Assembly: GCA_946482355.1 (NCBI GenBank)
Contig: CAMLRE010000070.1
Span: forward strand, 1 to 8,480
Direction: 5' to 3'
DNA from: an uncultured Bdellovibrio sp.
GTDB taxonomy: Bacteria; Bdellovibrionota; Bdellovibrionia; Bdellovibrionales; Bdellovibrionaceae
Length of the DNA: 8,480 bases
The position numbers and the translations under genes were made by a program. Below, one piece after another: positions 6,464 to 8,480 of this stretch. Numbering within the stretch: position 1 is the stretch's first letter; every line of letters begins with the position of its first letter. The notes below the pieces were generated by a model. The model saw nothing but the letters and a program-made list of their open reading frames with translations. It made no database searches and was not told the DNA's origin.

Positions 6464-7826
6464 AAGTGGGAGCTTTTTCCAAGAGATTTGAACCACTGTC
6501 CATTTGTCGGCCCTTTTTTGCAAGTTCCATAAGACTTTGATTTTCTGGAGTAGTTTCTTGTGGTGGCGATTCAATAAATGTCCGGTGCGGTTTTTTTACA
6601 ATAGGCTGTTCTTTGTAGTTGTGAACATTAATCGTTTTCTGCGCCAGCTGGATTCCGTTTTCTTCGAGCTTATTTTTTACTGTTTCCATAAATAAAGATT
6701 TCATTTTTAAATAACTCGATTTTTTTGTGTCGATCCAAAAGTAAACCATGAATTTTGACGAGCAATTCGTAAGCTCATTCAACAGAATCTGTGGAGTGGG
6801 TTCTTTGAGCACTTCAGAGTTTTCGGCAAAGGCCGCATTAACGATCTGCCGTATTTTTTCTGTTGGGTGGTCGTGAGGCACTTCAACGGCAAAACTGATA
6901 CGGATAGAAGGATTAGCGGTCATATTAATTATCATATTTCCGTAAATTGTCGTGTTCGGAATAATGATGTGGTTCCCGTCGTAGTCGATAAGTATTGTGC
7001 CTCGGGTGGTTAGTTTGTGTACGATACCTTGCTTACCGGCAATTTCAACGAGGTCTCCTGTTGTATATGGATTTCGTAAGCTTAACATTAAACCAGAGAA
7101 ATAATTTTCGAGGATGTTTCGTAAGGCGAAGCCGACGATTAAACCAAGAGCTCCCGTGCCGCCTAAGACCGTGATGGCAATTCCTGTAAGCCCAGAGATA
7201 CGTAAAACTAAATAAAGGCCGATTAAGATGACCGGCAAAGCAAAAAGCTTGGCGACAAGTTCTATCAGCAAAGGGTTTTTTATTTTGCGCGCAGCTGTTT
7301 TTCGGCCGACACGGGCCGCAAAAAAAGAAACAGATAAAAAGACAGCTAAAACTAAGATGGCGGCTAAAACGTAAGGAATCACCGTGCTAAATTTTCGGAG
7401 GATTTCTTCAACCTCAGTACGAGCTGGCCGTAAATCAATAAAATTTCCTTTTTCAACTTCAATATTATTAAATACCGCAACAACACCTTCGGTGTTTGCA
7501 GCTAATTTTTCGGCCCATTCTTTCTGGGTTTTTTGTAACACTTTACCTGACAAAGTTACTAAACCCTCTTTAGAAACAACTTCTGAATTGGTGAAGTAAC
7601 CTGAAGCTTTAAAAATATTTGAAAGTCTTTTTTCGATCATCGTATCAGTAGGAGCCTGAACGATAGCAATGTCTTCTGCGGGGGCAGGAGTAACAGTTGC
7701 TGCTGAAGAAGCTGAAGTAGTAGCAGGAGAAGATGTTTGTTGTGCCTTAGCTAAGGGGGCAACAGAAAGTGAAATTAACAAAAAAAATCTTAAATAAACT
7801 AGGGCATAAATTTTATTTTTTTTCAT
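6462..7826 (-). CDS. MscS-family mechanosensitive channel with periplasmic BON domain
   Basis: Role: a tension-gated channel that releases ions and small solutes on hypo-osmotic shock. Seen: 454 residues with a signal peptide (1-28, hydrophobic core about 8-24, cleavage likely after AKA), a Thr/Ser/Ala/Pro linker (29-58), and a BON domain (about 63-126, with EGLVTLSGKV and the terminal VFNNIEV). Hydrophobic helices follow at about 148-170 and 188-210. The pore helix and start of the beta domain are G/A-rich and typical: GLIVGFALRNILENYFSGLM (228-247), then RNPYTTGDLVEI (251-262) and DYDGNHIIIPNTTIYGNMI (281-299). The beta and C-terminal domain runs to about 400, then a hydrophilic tail. E. 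coli MscS has 286 residues and no BON domain. The start at 7826 is chosen because it begins a proper signal peptide; no Shine-Dalgarno sequence is seen. It is first of three minus-strand genes and divergent from cphA. Confidence 0.92.
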   Translation of the reverse strand: MKKNKIYALVYLRFFLLISLSVAPLAKAQQTSSPATTSASSAATVTPAPAEDIAIVQAPTDTMIEKRLSNIFKASGYFTNSEVVSKEGLVTLSGKVLQKTQKEWAEKLAANTEGVVAVFNNIEVEKGNFIDLRPARTEVEEILRKFSTVIPYVLAAILVLAVFLSVSFFAARVGRKTAARKIKNPLLIELVAKLFALPVILIGLYLVLRISGLTGIAITVLGGTGALGLIVGFALRNILENYFSGLMLSLRNPYTTGDLVEIAGKQGIVHKLTTRGTILIDYDGNHIIIPNTTIYGNMIINMTANPSIRISFAVEVPHDHPTEKIRQIVNAAFAENSEVLKEPTPQILLNELTNCSSKFMVYFWIDTKKSSYLKMKSLFMETVKNKLEENGIQLAQKTINVHNYKEQPIVKKPHRTFIESPPQETTPENQSLMELAKKGRQMDSGSNLLEKAPT

Positions 7827-7833
7827 GGCAGAT

Positions 7834-7855
7834 GTGGCAGCAAATTTGTCGCCAC
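7834..7855. promoter_or_regulatory. 22-bp imperfect palindrome just before the MscS gene start
   Basis: GTGGC-AG-CAAATTTG-TC-GCCAC is symmetric except for the two central-arm pairs (9 of 11 pairs match). It begins eight bases from the start codon at 7826. As DNA it resembles an operator; as RNA it could fold into a hairpin in the leader. GGCAG also occurs three times here (7827, 7836, 7856). Confidence 0.5.
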
Positions 7856-7861
7856 GGCAGC

Positions 7862-7867
7862 ATTACA
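7862..7867 (-). promoter_or_regulatory. Possible -10 box for the MscS gene
   Basis: On the minus strand TGTAAT (7867 down to 7862) matches TATAAT at 5 of 6 positions. The -35 region is weak (TTTAAG at 16 bases). Transcription would start near 7855, exactly at the edge of the 22-bp palindrome. Confidence 0.3.
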
Positions 7868-7942
7868 AAAATTAATTTTGGAACTTAAATTGCTAACTCT
7901 CTATGCGGAGTGACGAATTTGAAAGTTAAAAATTGTGAAAAG

Positions 7943-7954
7943 CCCCATTTGGGG
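7943..7954. repeat. Short G+C inverted repeat in the divergent spacer
   Basis: CCCC (7943-7946) and GGGG (7951-7954) flank ATTT. It is the only G+C-rich element in an otherwise A+T-rich 182-base region between the MscS gene and cphA, 20 bases before the candidate cphA -10 box. It could be a regulator site; the arms are only 4-5 bases long. Confidence 0.3.
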
Positions 7955-7971
7955 TGTTAGGCAACAATAAC

Positions 7972-7980
7972 TGCTATTTT
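7972..7980 (+). promoter_or_regulatory. cphA: Possible extended -10 promoter for cphA
   Basis: TGCTATTTT has the TG-N-TATTTT form of an extended -10 element (4 of 6 in the hexamer plus TG). No convincing -35 is seen. Transcription would start near 7987, leaving a leader of about 20 bases that contains the Shine-Dalgarno sequence. Confidence 0.35.
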
Positions 7981-7997
7981 GGGACAAAAAGCATCTC

Positions 7998-8003
7998 AGG
8001 AGG
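7998..8003 (+). promoter_or_regulatory. cphA: Consensus Shine-Dalgarno that fixes the TTG start of cphA
   Basis: AGGAGG is a full consensus site, five bases before TTG at 8009. The next in-frame ATG (8024) would be 20 bases away, too far. This is the only consensus Shine-Dalgarno sequence before a gene in the window. Confidence 0.88.
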
Positions 8004-8008
8004 ATTCT

Positions 8009-8480
8009 TTGAAGATTCAACATATGAGAACCAATCATGGGCCGAGCGTATTTCACTCTCGACCTACCATAGTTATGACTTTGGATCTTGAAAGATGGAG
8101 CGAAGTGCCGAGCACTTCGGTTCCTTATTTTTCTCAGAGCTTAATTAACACATTTCCGGGCCTTGCAGATCATGCCTGCTCTAAGGGCTACGAAGGCGGA
8201 TTTATTCAGCGCCTTCAAAACGGTACATACTTAGCCCACATTATCGAACACTTAGCCATAGAGCTAAGTACTCTTTGTGGTATCGGAGTTACTTACGGAA
8301 AAACACGTTATGCAGGACGTACCGGTCTTTACGAAATTATCACCAGATTTAAAAATGAAAGTGGAATGCAAGAGTGTCTTCGTTCGGCTGTGCAAATTGT
8401 TCTGACTCTTTTAGAAAAGAAAGAAGTTATAGTCAGCGAATATATTACACGCATTCGTAATGAAATAAGCCGCACGGCTT
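8009..8480 (+). CDS. cphA: Cyanophycin synthetase, N-terminal part (runs off the window)
   Basis: Role: CphA polymerises aspartate and arginine, with ATP, into cyanophycin (multi-L-arginyl-poly-L-aspartate), a cytoplasmic nitrogen and carbon store. Only the first 157 codons are here, with no stop; full-length CphA is about 870-900 residues. Seen: translated from TTG, the start KIQHMRTNHGPSVFHSRP matches the family opening KI..IR...GPN.....P, followed by VMTLDLE (22-28), PSTSVP (34-39), FPGL..H.CS.GY.GGF (49-65), GTYLAHIIEHLAIEL (72-86) and YGKTR..G..G.Y (96-108). All belong to the CphA N-terminal domain. The ATP-grasp and Mur-ligase-like domains that do the chemistry would lie beyond the window. 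The TTG start is fixed by the Shine-Dalgarno sequence and by family alignment. It is divergent from the MscS gene. Whether cphB or a second cphA follows cannot be seen. Confidence 0.9.
   Translation, partial: MKIQHMRTNHGPSVFHSRPTIVMTLDLERWSEVPSTSVPYFSQSLINTFPGLADHACSKGYEGGFIQRLQNGTYLAHIIEHLAIELSTLCGIGVTYGKTRYAGRTGLYEIITRFKNESGMQECLRSAVQIVLTLLEKKEVIVSEYITRIRNEISRTA

Noticed and set aside
6504..7599. Plus-strand open frames at 6504-6695 and 7384-7599
   Set aside because: Antisense to the MscS gene, whose reading frame shows clear BON and MscS motifs.

Overview
The window is A+T-rich chromosomal DNA from a Gram-negative bacterium. The best guess is a member of the Bdellovibrionota (Bdellovibrio/Bacteriovorax-type predators and relatives). 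This rests on gene content only: a degenerate VWA-type lipoprotein of a kind common in that group and a stand-alone FliG-module protein. No ribosomal RNA or other firm taxonomic marker is present, so the assignment is an inference. There is no mobile element, CRISPR array or sign of recent transfer.

Layout. Positions 1-157 hold two tandem terminator-like hairpins belonging to an upstream gene, then a possible promoter. Positions 158-1345 (+) encode a secreted lipoprotein with a VWA/MIDAS-like domain, closed by a clear intrinsic terminator. Positions 1497-2180 (+) encode a FliG-module protein with a glycine linker and a C-terminal coiled coil. It has no Shine-Dalgarno sequence, but a sigma-28 (FliA)-like promoter lies directly in front of it, and a strong terminator follows. 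Positions 2404-2480 (+) are a tRNA-Pro(UGG) with encoded CCA, behind a TTGACA-type promoter. Positions 2481-2645 are an A+T-rich spacer with two neighbouring perfect palindromes.

Three genes then lie on the minus strand, transcribed right to left with short gaps: a BON-MscS mechanosensitive channel (7826-6462), a KefB/KefC-type cation:proton antiporter with a nucleotide-binding TrkA-N domain (6406-4592), and a polytopic membrane protein of the so-called 'site-specific recombinase Gcr' family (4532-2646). The first two probably form an osmotic/K+ homeostasis unit. The third may be co-transcribed or may have its own promoter. Diverging from the channel gene, a partial cyanophycin synthetase (cphA) begins at a TTG codon at 8009 behind a consensus Shine-Dalgarno sequence and runs off the right end.

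How the genes may work together. MscS releases solutes on hypo-osmotic shock and the Kef-type antiporter exchanges cation for protons, so both act on turgor and cytoplasmic ions. CphA would polymerise Asp and Arg into an insoluble nitrogen store. No complete new system is visible. The most interesting points are the sigma-28-like, apparently leaderless FliG-module gene, the palindrome at the start of the channel gene, the doubtful naming of the Gcr-family membrane protein, and a cyanophycin synthetase in a possible predator.
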